Shown here: in pieces, positions 24,673-35,400 of the stretch | Layout of the letters: every line of letters begins with the position of its first letter | Position numbering within the stretch: the stretch's first letter is position 1 | Assembly: GCF_002744735.1 (NCBI RefSeq) | Contig: NZ_KZ319340.1 | Location: 901,030 to 965,029, forward strand | DNA length: 64,000 nt | Direction of reading: 5' to 3' | Origin: Marinobacter guineae | Lineage (GTDB): Bacteria > Pseudomonadota > Gammaproteobacteria > Pseudomonadales > Oleiphilaceae | Notes under the pieces: generated by a model | Seen by the model: only the letters and a program-made list of their open reading frames with translations | The model's database searches: none | What the model was told of the DNA's origin: nothing | Translations under genes and position numbers: made by a program

Positions 24673-25673
24673 ACATGATGTAGCGCGCTGATCCGGAAAC
24701 CGGTGAGACCGCGGATCGGGTCTTTCAAGGCCCGGACTCTCAGTACGACGGGAACCTCGTGCTCCCGGTCCCGATGCATCAGGGGCAGGTCAATCCGTTC
24801 AACCGAGCCGTCACTGCGCGAAGCTGCCAGGGTTCGCCTGAAATTATCCTGAAAGGCCAGCGGCACCAGATCCTCGAAGGGCAGACCAGTGAGATCGGCC
24901 GGCGCCCGGTCCAGCAGTCCGGCGATCTGCGGTGATACGAAACCGATCCTGCCGTTTTCATCCAGTTCCCAGATAACCGCGCCGGACAGAGCCACCAGAT
25001 CCCGGCTCCGCTGCTCGCTGTCATTCAGCGCCTGCCGCAGTACGGATTTTTCCACCTGAAGGTTGGCAATCTGATGATCCGATCCTGCCTCCCGCAGCTC
25101 AAGCTCGCCGATACGCAAGGCTTGCCAGTATAGTCGCCGATTGAGTAACAGAGTCAGCAAACCGGCAAGTGTGCATAACGCGATACCGGAAATCCAGACA
25201 GTTTGCCTCGATGCCCGGGCGGCTTGCTCCAGAAGCGCCGGAGAGGGCAGGGTCGTCAGAATCCAGTTCTGGTTCATGGGGGAGACTTCGGTGCGCAGGG
25301 CCCGGGTGGGATCCATTGAACCGTTTGCCCGGATTTCCAGCAATGGAATCTTGGTGTGACGTTCCAGGGTGTCGATCCGAAGGCCCAGGGAATCTGGCAG
25401 GGTGTTGTCAAACAAGGTCTGTAGCCAGGCTTCAGTTGGCGTGACGGGTTCTTTTGGAGAGGCGGTAGGGTCCGGAGCGTTGGCCAACAGGTGATTGACC
25501 AGTGCCTGGTGCTGGGCATAGTAACGTGTTTCGGCGAGTGCCATCGCTCGCTTAGCTTCGATGTTCGCGGTAATCCCGGTTGCCAGCAATCCGGAGGTGA
25601 CCAGCAGCAGGGGAATCCAGATCCCTGGCCACAACACGGGCTTCCGGGACCTGGCAGAATCTGAGCTTTCCAT
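24669..25673 (-). CDS. Membrane PAS-domain sensor without output domain
   Basis: A 334-residue protein. TM helices lie near residues 15-37 and 160-178, with a periplasmic region of about 120 residues between. A cytosolic coiled coil (about 185-220) leads into one PAS domain (about 222-330; VALSGAVIWELDENGRIGFV). The protein ends right after the PAS core with no kinase, GGDEF, EAL or methyl-accepting domain. It may signal by binding a partner or be a truncated relative of a GGDEF sensor. Confidence 0.75.
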   Translation of the reverse strand: MESSDSARSRKPVLWPGIWIPLLLVTSGLLATGITANIEAKRAMALAETRYYAQHQALVNHLLANAPDPTASPKEPVTPTEAWLQTLFDNTLPDSLGLRIDTLERHTKIPLLEIRANGSMDPTRALRTEVSPMNQNWILTTLPSPALLEQAARASRQTVWISGIALCTLAGLLTLLLNRRLYWQALRIGELELREAGSDHQIANLQVEKSVLRQALNDSEQRSRDLVALSGAVIWELDENGRIGFVSPQIAGLLDRAPADLTGLPFEDLVPLAFQDNFRRTLAASRSDGSVERIDLPLMHRDREHEVPVVLRVRALKDPIRGLTGFRISALHHV

Positions 25674-25766
25674 GCCTGGCGTCCTTTGCGGCAGGGCCTG
25701 CGCCCTGATTCGAGCAACTGCCTGTATTCCTACACTCTAGCCCAGCTGAATGACAGAGGGAAATGC

Positions 25767-26579
25767 TCAGACCCGGGCCTTGCCGGCCGCTCCGTATACC
25801 AGTAGAAAAGTAGCAAAGGCAGTTACCACTACCGAGGGCCCTGCAGGTGTGTCCAGGTGCCAGGACAGGCTCAGGCCACCGGTTACCGCAACAAATCCGA
25901 ACGCCACCGCCATGGCAACCATGATTTCCGGATTATGGGCCAGTCGCCGGGCTGTGGCCGCAGGGATAATCAGCAAGGCGGTGATCAGCAGCACACCGAC
26001 AATTTTCATGGCGACTGCGATCACCAGTGAAAACATCAACATCAGCACCAGGCGCAGACGCTCCACGGCAATGCCTTCCACCCGCGCCAGCTCCTCGTGA
26101 ATGGTACTCATTAACAGCCCGCGCCAGAGCACGGCCAGAAGCACCAGAATCAGGGTGGCGCCGCCATAGATCCAAAGAAGGTCGTACCGGCTCATGGCGA
26201 GCAGGTCTCCGAACAGCAGGCCGGTGAGATCCACCCGGACATCCGGCATGAAACTCAGGGTAACCAGACCGATAGCCAGGGCACTGTGGGCGAGAATGCC
26301 CAACAGGGTATCGGTGGCCAGGGCCTGGGTGCGAGAAAACAGCACCAGTGCCATGGCCAGAACCACACAGGTGATGATGACACCGACGTTCAGTGGCACG
26401 CTGATCAGAAAACTCAGGGCAATGCCGAGCAGGGCAGAGTGCGCCAGGGTGTCGCCAAAGTAGGCCATGCGGCGCCAGACCACGAAACAGCCGAGGGGGC
26501 CAGCAACAAGCGCCACACCGAGGCCCCCGATCAGGGCACGCCAGAAGAAATCGTCCAGAACCGCATCAATGGTGGGCAT
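25767..26579 (-). CDS. znuB: Zinc ABC transporter permease
   Basis: A 270-residue ABC-3 family permease with eight or nine predicted membrane helices. It starts MPTIDAVLDDFFWRALIGG, and the family pattern FGDTLAHSALLGIAL is present. With ZnuC it moves Zn2+ into the cytosol from a periplasmic ZnuA. The start at 26579 lies 14 bp inside the znuC end, which shows translational coupling; longer in-frame starts read through znuC and are unlikely. No znuA lies in the window. Confidence 0.92.
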   Translation of the reverse strand: MPTIDAVLDDFFWRALIGGLGVALVAGPLGCFVVWRRMAYFGDTLAHSALLGIALSFLISVPLNVGVIITCVVLAMALVLFSRTQALATDTLLGILAHSALAIGLVTLSFMPDVRVDLTGLLFGDLLAMSRYDLLWIYGGATLILVLLAVLWRGLLMSTIHEELARVEGIAVERLRLVLMLMFSLVIAVAMKIVGVLLITALLIIPAATARRLAHNPEIMVAMAVAFGFVAVTGGLSLSWHLDTPAGPSVVVTAFATFLLVYGAAGKARV

Positions 26580-27354
26580 GATCGCACTCCTCATGGCCGG
26601 TATGGGCGCCATGCTGTCCGCCAGCGACCACATTGCCGTGCAGATCATGGCGATGATTGTGGTGGTGATGATAAACCGCGAGGGATTCAGCCACCGGCTG
26701 GCCGAAGGTTTCGATAAAAGCCGGGTCGTGGGAAATATCCGCCGGGGTGCCGCTGCAGCACACATGCTGGTTCAGGCAGATGACCTTGTCGGTTGCTGCC
26801 ATGACCAGGTGCAGATCGTGGGAGATCATAATTACGCCGCAGTTCAGGTCGTCCCGTAGCTGGCGAATCAGGTCATACAGCGCTGCCTGGCCGTTGATAT
26901 CCACGCCCTGGGCGGGTTCGTCGAGTACCAGAAGATCCGGCTTCCGGGCCAGGGCCCGTGCCAGCAGGAGCCGCTGTTTCTCGCCGCCCGACAGGTGGTG
27001 GACAGAAGCGTCCAGCAGATGTCCGACCCCGGTGCGGGCCAGGGCTGACGCACATTTCGCCAGTGGCTTACCACTGAGCAACATGAACCGCTTGACGCTC
27101 AGGGGAAGTGTTGCTTCGAGTGTGAGGTGTTGCGGAACGTAGCCGATCACCAGATTTTTCTGAAGCGATACCTGGCCGCTCGACACCTTTTGAATGCCAA
27201 GGATGGCCTTGATTAAAGTGGTTTTGCCCGCCCCGTTGGGCCCGATAACGGTGATGATATCCCCGCGGTGTACTTTCAGATTGACCCGGTCCACCACCGG
27301 CCGTTCGTCAAACAGGACGGTGAGATGGTCGAGGGTTACCAATGGCTCAGTCAT
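26566..27354 (-). CDS. znuC: Zinc ABC transporter ATP-binding protein
   Basis: A 262-residue ABC ATPase. Walker A is GPNGAGKTTLIKA, the signature is HLSGGEKQRLLLARAL, Walker B is LLVLDEPAQGVD, and the switch His is in MISHDLHLVM. The C-terminus is His-rich (HHHHNHRHD, then ECDHAHH), a known zinc-binding trait of ZnuC. It overlaps zur upstream by 8 bp and znuB downstream by 14 bp, forming a tight zur-znuC-znuB operon. Confidence 0.95.
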   Translation of the reverse strand: MTEPLVTLDHLTVLFDERPVVDRVNLKVHRGDIITVIGPNGAGKTTLIKAILGIQKVSSGQVSLQKNLVIGYVPQHLTLEATLPLSVKRFMLLSGKPLAKCASALARTGVGHLLDASVHHLSGGEKQRLLLARALARKPDLLVLDEPAQGVDINGQAALYDLIRQLRDDLNCGVIMISHDLHLVMAATDKVICLNQHVCCSGTPADISHDPAFIETFGQPVAESLAVYHHHHNHRHDLHGNVVAGGQHGAHTGHEECDHAHH

Positions 27355-27838
27355 GGCCGGGCTCCGCCTGACAACGGGGGCATAGTCCAGCTATCTCGAG
27401 AGTGGTGTTTTCGGCCCTGAAGCCCTCGCCAGCCGCCGCTTTACAGACCTCGGAGGTGACCATTGGTGCGGTCAGTTCCAGCACGTTGCTACAGGCTCGG
27501 CAGATCAGAAACATACCGGTATGACTTTGCCCGGCGTGGGTACAGCCAATAAAGGCATTGAGAGAGGCAATGCGGTGCACCAGGCCGTTTTGCTGCAGGA
27601 AATCCAGCGCTCGATAGACCGTGGGTGGAGCCGCGTTATGGCCATCGGAGGACAGCTCTCCCAGCACATCATAGGCTCCCAGGGGCTTGTGGGACTGCCA
27701 GATAAGTTCAAGAACGCGCTCCCGGATGGGGGTCAGTCGGGCATTATGCTGCTGGCAGATGGCCCTGGCGTCAGCAAGGGCCTGGCTGACACAGGCATCG
27801 TGATTGTGGGGCCGATAGGGAATGGCTCGGGCGGACAT
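27347..27838 (-). CDS. zur: Zinc uptake regulator (Fur family)
   Basis: A 163-residue Fur-family repressor. The DNA-binding winged helix covers about residues 20-90, and structural zinc Cys pairs are CRAC (FLICRACSNV) and CPRC (AGLCPRCQAEP). Zinc-bound Zur represses the zinc uptake genes. It is first in the operon with znuC and znuB, and a likely binding site overlaps its leader, so the unit is probably self-repressed. Confidence 0.92.
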   Translation of the reverse strand: MSARAIPYRPHNHDACVSQALADARAICQQHNARLTPIRERVLELIWQSHKPLGAYDVLGELSSDGHNAAPPTVYRALDFLQQNGLVHRIASLNAFIGCTHAGQSHTGMFLICRACSNVLELTAPMVTSEVCKAAAGEGFRAENTTLEIAGLCPRCQAEPGHD

Positions 27839-27858
27839 GACGGAGATCCTGCAAAATT

Positions 27859-27879
27859 TGCAACATTATAACATTTGCA
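27859..27879. promoter_or_regulatory. Candidate Zur box
   Basis: An AT-rich imperfect inverted repeat, TGCAA at one end and TTGCA at the other around ACATTATAACAT-like sequence. It is 20 bp upstream of the zur start. The core TGTTATAAT (minus strand) resembles half of the known gammaproteobacterial Zur site. The match to the other half is poor, so this is a candidate only. Confidence 0.5.
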
Positions 27880-27920
27880 CGAATCCTTGCCATGCCGGTG
27901 CGGCAGTCCGGGACTACAGC

Positions 27921-28382
27921 TCAGTGACGGGTCTGTCGGACGAGAGACTCCAGGAACTCGAGGTTGGGGATCCAGGCATTTTCCCCGTCCACTTCCACTT
28001 GCATCAGGTCAGCGGGGCCGGGTTCGCCCTCCAGCTTCCTGACCTGGTCCTCGGTCAGGCGGGCCTGGCTGGGAATACCCTGGGTAACCAGGGCCATGAA
28101 CGGAACGTCCTTGTGGTGGTCCCCGATGCTGTTGAGCACCACAATCCGGCCGCGGTTATCGCCGGGCACGGTCAGAGCGCCGCCGTTGGCCGCATCGTAG
28201 GAAATCACCGGGAGCTGCAGCCCCCGCCAGTCCAGATAACCCACAAGCCACTCCGGCGTGTTGGCTCCCGCATCGGTGCTGGCGTAGTCCACTACTTCCG
28301 CAATCGAGACGTTGGGCAGCAACAGTTGCCGGCCGCTCATGGGAATCATGACGCAGGAGAGGGTTTGGCTGTTGTCATTCAT
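27921..28382 (-). CDS. chpC: CheW-like adaptor of the Chp/Pil system
   Basis: A 153-residue single CheW domain (LPNVSIAEVVDYAST and WRGLQLPVISYD). In Pseudomonas the second CheW of this pathway, ChpC, occupies the same place after chpB. It would couple extra receptors to the ChpA kinase. GAGGAAAC precedes the ATG. It lies 11 bp after chpB. The Pseudomonas genes chpD and chpE that follow are absent; zur-znuCB takes their place. Confidence 0.9.
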   Translation of the reverse strand: MNDNSQTLSCVMIPMSGRQLLLPNVSIAEVVDYASTDAGANTPEWLVGYLDWRGLQLPVISYDAANGGALTVPGDNRGRIVVLNSIGDHHKDVPFMALVTQGIPSQARLTEDQVRKLEGEPGPADLMQVEVDGENAWIPNLEFLESLVRQTRH

Positions 28383-28393
28383 TGCTTGTTTCC

Positions 28394-29446
28394 TCAGGCG
28401 GAGTCCCGTTTCTGCCGGCCCTTGAGCAGGCAGGATTCTTCAATGGCTTTTACCAATTCCCGGGCCAGTTGCTCCGGGGTACCGCAAAATCCGGTGCAGC
28501 CGGTTGCTGCTACGGAGTCCGGCATCGAGCTGTTGCCGCAACTGGTGCTTTCCTGGACCCAGATCCGGCTGCCGTAGGCTTTTAGCAGAGGCGCCGCAAT
28601 AGCGCCGTCGTTGCCCATGCCGGAAAAAAGAATGGCATGGCAATGCTGGCCATAATGATCAGCAATATTCAGCAGCACCTGGTCAATGGAAGGGCCGTAG
28701 GGCCCCGGCCAGCTGTTGCTGGTCTCCGTCAGCGCACCCTGCTCGTTCAATTTCCATTCGTGTTCAACCGGCATCAGTACCACATCGCCGTTTTTTACCC
28801 GGTAGCCTTCATCTGCCCGTTTGAGTTTGTAATGGGCATGGCGGCCCAGCACCCGGGTCAGCACATCGGTGAAATTGCCATCGATGTGCTGGGCGTAGAT
28901 AAAACCTACCGGAAGGCCGGCTGGAAGGTGATCGAGGAAAGTCTTGACCGCCGCCGGGCCACCAAGTGAGGCGCCCAGAATCCAGACCTCCTCGGCCACC
29001 GATCCGGGATCCGCCGGCGAAATCCAGTGTGGCAGATCCGGAGAGGGAGGAGCGGCCGCTGCGTCCTCCTCCAGTTGCTCCAGCGTCGCCTCGGAATCCA
29101 GTTCTTCCAGGTGCCCCAGCTGTTGCTCCAGCTTGCCCAACAGTCGCCGTTCCCAGCGAAAATAATCGGTGCTGCCGGGCTTGGGCGCTTGGTCCAGACC
29201 GAAGAGCACCGGTGCTTCGGTGTTCTCCAGAAGGTGATCGAACAGCACCGGGTGATCCGCTTCGTCTTCCAGGGTCACCAGCCAGAGGCTGGCATCCGGA
29301 AATTCCGGATAGCCCTGGAGTCGGTCCGGATCCCCGGAAAAGCAGACGTCGAGACCGAATTTGGCCGTGGCGGCCTGCAAGCGATGACGCTGCAGAACCA
29401 CATCCGAGACAATCCCGACTCGTGGCCTGGCGGACTGGCCAGCCAT
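28394..29446 (-). CDS. chpB: Chp-system chemoreceptor methylesterase (CheB type)
   Basis: A 350-residue protein. The C-terminal CheB methylesterase domain (about 165-345) has the Ser-His-Asp triad in LGASLGGPAAV, YAQHIDGNF and FSGMGNDGA. The N-terminal 110 residues have receiver-like length and start (VGIVSDVVLQRHRL) but lack the acidic pocket and phosphoryl Asp, so control by phosphorylation is doubtful. It removes methyl groups from PilJ. The ATG shares one base with the chpA stop and has GGAAGG upstream; a GTG one codon earlier is also possible. Confidence 0.9.
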   Translation of the reverse strand: MAGQSARPRVGIVSDVVLQRHRLQAATAKFGLDVCFSGDPDRLQGYPEFPDASLWLVTLEDEADHPVLFDHLLENTEAPVLFGLDQAPKPGSTDYFRWERRLLGKLEQQLGHLEELDSEATLEQLEEDAAAAPPSPDLPHWISPADPGSVAEEVWILGASLGGPAAVKTFLDHLPAGLPVGFIYAQHIDGNFTDVLTRVLGRHAHYKLKRADEGYRVKNGDVVLMPVEHEWKLNEQGALTETSNSWPGPYGPSIDQVLLNIADHYGQHCHAILFSGMGNDGAIAAPLLKAYGSRIWVQESTSCGNSSMPDSVAATGCTGFCGTPEQLARELVKAIEESCLLKGRQKRDSA

Positions 29447-32400
29447 CACTGCCTTCCGGTCAGCCGCTCAATCGTCTCAAGCAACTCGGTTTCCTGGAAC
29501 GGCTTGCCGAGATACTCATTTACACCGATGGCGAGCGCCCGCTCACGGTGCTTTTCACCGGTACGGGAGGTGATCATGCAGATCGGGGTTTCCCGCAGGT
29601 TATCGTCGTGGCGCACGAAGCTGGCAACCTCGAAGCCATCCATGCGTGGCATCTCGATATCCAGAAGAATGATGTCCGGTTTGTGGTCCTGAAGCTGGGC
29701 CACAGCATCCAGGCCGTCTTTCGCGGTGATGACTTCCATGCCGTTGCGCTCCAGCAGTCGCGATGTAACCTTCCTAACGGTAACCGAATCGTCCACCACC
29801 ATAACCACGGTGGCCTGCTCCTCATACCGAGCCGACTCGCGGGCCTTCTCAAGGTTGGCCAGACGCTGGCGTTCAGACAATATGTCGGAACGGATCATCG
29901 CCGGCAGGTCGAGAATCACCACCACGTTGCCATCGCCCAGGATGGTGGCGCCGGACACGCCCCGGACCGTGCTGAACTGCGGGCCCAGGGATTTAACAAC
30001 GATTTCCCGGCTACCCATCAGGTTATCCACCTGCAGGGCCATGGGCTGTTCGGCGCCACGAACCAGAATTACCGGAAGCGGCAGGGCCTGGCCCTGCAGC
30101 TTGGGATGGTGGTCACTGTTCAGCAGGCTGCCGAGGTACTGAAGCCGGTATTCCTGGCCGGCATATTCGTACATCGGCGCGTCCGGTTTGTAGTACTCTT
30201 CGAGCTCGTAAGTGCTGACCCGGACAATACCTTCAATAGTGTTCAGCGGGATGGCGTAGAAGTCTTCGCCGGTGGAAACCATCAGGGCCCGGTTGACCGA
30301 TACCGTGAACGGCAGGCGCACCGTGAAGGTCGTGCCACGACCTACAGAAGAATCAATATCCAGGCTGCCGCCGAGCTGCTTGATTTCGCTGGCAACCACA
30401 TCCATGCCTACACCACGGCCGGAAATCTGGGTCACCTGTTGCGCGGTCGAGAAACCGGGCTGCAGAATGAACTGCAGGATTTCCCGTTCCGACAGGTCCT
30501 CGTCTTTGCGCAGCAAGCCCTGGCGGATGGCCTTGTCACGGATGACCGAGGAGGGAATGCCGGCGCCGTCGTCAATCATCCGCAGTACCACATCACCACC
30601 TTCCCGGGTCAGTGACAGGGTCACTTCGCCGGTTTCAGGCTTGCCGGATTTCATGCGGTCGGCGGGGCTCTCGATGCCGTGATCAAGCGCGTTCCGGAGC
30701 ATGTGCTCAAGAGGCGCAATCATTCGTTCAAGGATGTTACGGTCCATCTCGCCTTCGGCGTTACGGACATCAAACTCCACTTTCTTGCCAAGTTCGCCGC
30801 TGATCTGGCGAACGATCCGGCGCAGGCGAGGCACCATGGAGGCAAACGGAATCATCCGGGTCTTCATCAGACCTTCCTGGAGTTCCGTATTGATCCGTGA
30901 CTGTTGTACCAGCAGGGTTTCGGTGTCTCTTACCCGGTCCGACAGGGTTTCACGAAGGTCCGTCAGGTCAGAGGAGGACTCGGTCAGGGCCCGTGACAGC
31001 TGCTGAATGGAAGAGTAACGGTCCATTTCCAGGGGATCGAAATCATCCCCGTAGTCCGGCCCGTGTTCCTTTTCGGCACTGAACAGGATCTGGGCTTCGG
31101 TCTCGATTTCCATGCGTCGCAACTGTTCACGCAACCGCTCGATGGTGGCGGCCATTTCGTCCAGGGTGTGGCCGAAATCGCTGGTCTGTTGCTCCAGCCG
31201 TCCACGGGTGATACTGGTTTCACCCGCCAGGTTGACCAGCTCGTCCAGCAGCGGCGCAGATACCCGGATGGTTTCCTGGGCAGCCCGCTGTGCTTCTGTC
31301 GCCTGTTTGCGAACTTTGGCGGGAGACCTGGCAGGCTTCGGTTCCGGTGCTGCCGGTTGCTCGGCTTTGGCTGGCTGTTCCGGCTCTGGCGTGACGGGAG
31401 CTGGCCTGGGCTCTTCGGCCTGGGCCGGTTCCGGCGCAGACGCACCGGATTCAAACCGTTTCTGGATATCGGAGACCAGGGCAATAATGGCGTCGTGGTC
31501 GTCGGTAATAGCCTGCCACTGTTGTTCGTCCGGGGCATTTCCGCCCAGATCGATCAGGCGGGTTTCAAAGGCGTGGGCCTTGTCGCCAAGCTGGGTTAGC
31601 TGGGACAGGCGGGCGCCACCCTTGAGGGTGTGCAATGCCCGCTGGGCTTCCTGATTGAAGTTGTGGTTTGCGGGCTCTTTGCGCCAATCATCGAGCAGCT
31701 GTTCCAGCTGATCCATGATTTCCCCGGCTTCTTCGAGGAAGATTTCCAGCACTTCCGGGTCAATGGCTTCCTGTCCGGTTTCAGCGGTTTCTTCCCGGAG
31801 TTCAGCAGTTTCTTCGGCGGCGACATCGTGGGCTGAACGGAAGTCGGCGAGGAGAGCAGTATCGGGTTCGGCCTTGCTACCATCTTCCAGGCTATTAAGC
31901 ATGCCCTTCAGGCTGATCAGTGCCCGGTCGCTTAGGCTGAGCAGAGTCTTCTGGTTGTTGGCGCCCGAAATCAGGGGGTCGAGGGCATCGGACCAGGCTT
32001 CTGCCAGATCGGCAATCGGGTCTACGTCGGACAGTCTCGCCCCGCCCTTCAGGGTATGCAACTCCTGCTGCAACTGGGTCAGACCGGTCAGTTCCTCTGG
32101 TTCATCCCGCCACTGGTCGAGACACTCACTGATGGCATCCTGGATTTCCAGACCTTCGTCCAGGAAGATGCCAATCAGGTCGTCATCACTGGCCTGAGCG
32201 AGGGTATCGCTGAGGCTGGTGGTTTCCGACGGTGCCTCGCCACGAAGAAGAGACTGAACCTGCGCAACCAGTTCGTCTGCCGGCGGGCAGGGTTTCTGGG
32301 TGGCGACCTGTTCGACCATCTGGGCCAGCCGGTCATGGCAGGCGAACAGCAAGTCGTTCATGGTATCGCTGGCTTCCAGATGACCTTCGGCAACCTTCTC

Positions 32401-35400
32401 GAAAAGGTCTTCGAGAACATGGGTCAGATCGCCAATGGCGTCCACGCCGGCCATTCTGGCGCCACCCTTGAGGGTGTGCACATCCCTTTGGAGTTCTGCG
32501 GCAACCGCACGATCCGAGGGATTCTCGGTCCAGGTGTGCAGGGCACTGCCGGTGGAATTGATCAGGTCGTAGGCTTCTTCCAGGAAGATGCCCAGCAGTT
32601 CCGGATCTAGGTGGGAGAGGTCGGTTACGCCCTCCTCCACATCCGGTTCCTGTTCAGCGGCAGCCTCTGACGGTTCGAGCTCCTCCGGCTCATCAAGGTC
32701 CGGAAGGGGAGCATGCTCCCCGGAGCTGTCCTCCAGATCAGACTGGTCGCCCGGGCCACTGACGTTAGTCACCGATCGTGTCCCGGTAGAGCTGTCCATG
32801 TAAGCCTGGATCTCACCGATCAGATCCGGTGCCGGGCGTGGTGCTTCCCTGGCGTCCAGGTTCTCGACCATACCGGCCAGGCGATCGTGGCAACGGAACA
32901 GCAGATCTGAAAGCTCATGGTTAATCGACAGCCGTTGTTCAGTCAGTCCTTCGAACAGGTTCTCCAGCTCGTGCGAGAGATCGCCAACCGCTGGAATATC
33001 TGCCAATCGTGCACCGCCCTTGAGGGTGTGCAGGTCCCTTTGCAGCAGGCGGAGGATATCGAGGTTGCCGGTATTTTCGCTCCAGCTCTGGAGAGCTTCT
33101 GCGGTGCTGTCGATGAGGTCCTTGGCTTCTTCCAGGAAGATCTCTGCCAGCTCCTCGTCCATATCATCTTCAGATTCTGACATTTCCGGCAGGGGCGGCT
33201 GCTCCTCGGCCGGGGATGCTTCTTCCGAAGGCGCCTCGATCTCATCCATGTTGAAGCTGAGATCGATCTCTTCCAGGTCGTCGGTGAACTCCCGTTCGAA
33301 GGCATCCGGTTCGGCGTGTTCTTCCGTTGGGGCCTGCTTCAGAGCCTCGAGACTGGCAACCAGCTCGTCACTGGACTCGGTGGCGAGTCCGGCGGCGACC
33401 TGATCCATCATGTTGATCAGTTGTTCGTGGGCCGCACGAACGGTCTCAAAGAAGCCGTCATCGGGCGCTCCACCGTTTTCGGCGGCGGAATCGTAAGTTT
33501 CCTTAAGGGCACCCGAGAGTGCGGCCACATCTGAAAGACCAGCATCGGACGAACCCTGGGTGAGCTGCTCGAGTTCGGAGCGAAGCTGATCCAGTGAGCC
33601 AGTCTCCTGGGGGTTCGCGGCCCAGTGATCAAGAATCCGGTCGGCATCAAGAACGATATCCAGACCTTCGTTGAGGAACAGTTGAATCAGCTGAGAGGGC
33701 GCTTCCTGCTGATGCTGGTCGGTTCTGTCCTCGCTATGAGTGCGCAGCGTCTCATCCGTGAGGCGATCCAGTTTTTCAAGGAACGCTTCAGTACCTGGCA
33801 GGGAGATCTGTGGGTTTTCGCGTATCTGGGCCAGGCCCTGGGTCAGGAAATCGCAGGCAGACTCGATCAGCGAGAGAACCTCGCGGTTGGCCCGTTTGTT
33901 CTGGGCGCGGGATTCCTTGACGAACCTTTCCAGTGGCGTGATGACTGCCGCGATCGGTGCAATGCCGGCCGTATGGGCGCTGCCCTTGAGTGTGTGCAGG
34001 GCCCGGGACAGGTCGTCGGTATAGGTTACGGTCGTCTTGTCACCGGCGGTAGCCAGGAAGTCTTTCAGCGTTTGCAGGTGAGTCTCGGTTTCGCTCTCAA
34101 AGATGTCGAGCAAAACCGGATCAACGGCATCTTCGTCAGCTTCTATGGTGCTGGCGCCGGTCTCTGTTCCCGTCTCGTCGATGGGTTCCGCGGCGGGCAT
34201 CATGCTGGCGTCCGGGATTTCTCCATTGGCCAGAGCGTTGGCCCGGGCTTCAAGACTGGAAGTGTCCAGCGAGGGTGCCCGGCGCTTTTCAAAATCCTCA
34301 ACCAGTGCCGGCAGATTGGCGGTGACATCGTCCAGCAGGCTGGCAATGTCGTCATTCATGAAGATGCTGCCGTCGATGACCCGGTTCAGCATGTTTTCCA
34401 CGGACCAGGCAAGTTCCCCGACTACCAGCGCGCCTACCATCCGGCCACTGCCCTTCAGGGTATGGAATGCCCGGCGAACCTCGGATAATGCGCTGCGGTC
34501 ATCGTGTTGGCGCAGGAGCATGGGAAGGTATTCGCGGATGGTTTCCAGTACCTCACCGGCTTCCTCGATAAAGATTTCAAGGATCTCGTCGTCGATCAGG
34601 TCGTCGTCATCGCCGGCCTCTTCAAATGCGGCGCCGGCTGCGCTGGTGTCTGCGGGCGTGAACTCCGGTTCCTCGACAGGCGGCAGCTGTTCCAATGGCG
34701 CTTCAGCTGCTTCTTGAGCAACCGTTTCGGCCGGTGCGTCCCCTTCGGTGCGGCGGGTGGTAGCCATGGCTTCGGCGCGCTGAATGAGCTCACCGACATC
34801 ACCGGCCGTCTGGCCAGCCTTGAATTCCCGAATCAGAGAGGGAATGCGGGCATTGACCTCATCAACCAGGGTAAACATGTCGTCGGTCGGGCGGATGGTC
34901 TGGTCGATAACCCGGTTGAGCAGGTTTTCCACCGACCAGGCCAGTTCACCAATACTGGTTGCGCCGACGAGGCGGCCGCTGCCCTTGAGCGTATGGAAAG
35001 CCCGACGAACTTCGGTCAGGGCCTCATGGTCATCATGATGCTGGCGCAGGCGCGGGTAAAACTCATGGATGGTTTCGAGAACTTCCTCGGCTTCCTCAAC
35101 AAAAATGCCGAGAATTTCATCGTCCAGAAGCTCCGAATCCGAGCTCTTGGACTCATCGGGTGTGGTCGCACTGGTTTCTGGAAGCTCTTCGACCGGCTCA
35201 ACCACGGGAATTTCTTCCGCGGCGGATACGGACCAGGTAGGCTCGGCACCAACCGGAAAACCGAGGGAAGCAAGGCTGTCCTCTGCCACTCTGAGGATGG
35301 AGTCGTTCTCTCCGATCCCTTCGGCAAGACGCTCCAGGTAATACTCAATGCTGGTAACCGCATCGGCCAGGATGTCGAGCTGTTTCCAGTCCGGCACCTG

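Noticed and set aside
28966..30615. 549-codon open frame antisense to chpA and chpB
   Set aside because: The opposite strand encodes the kinase, CheW and receiver domains without breaks; this frame shows only Pro/Arg-rich sequence at first and no motif.
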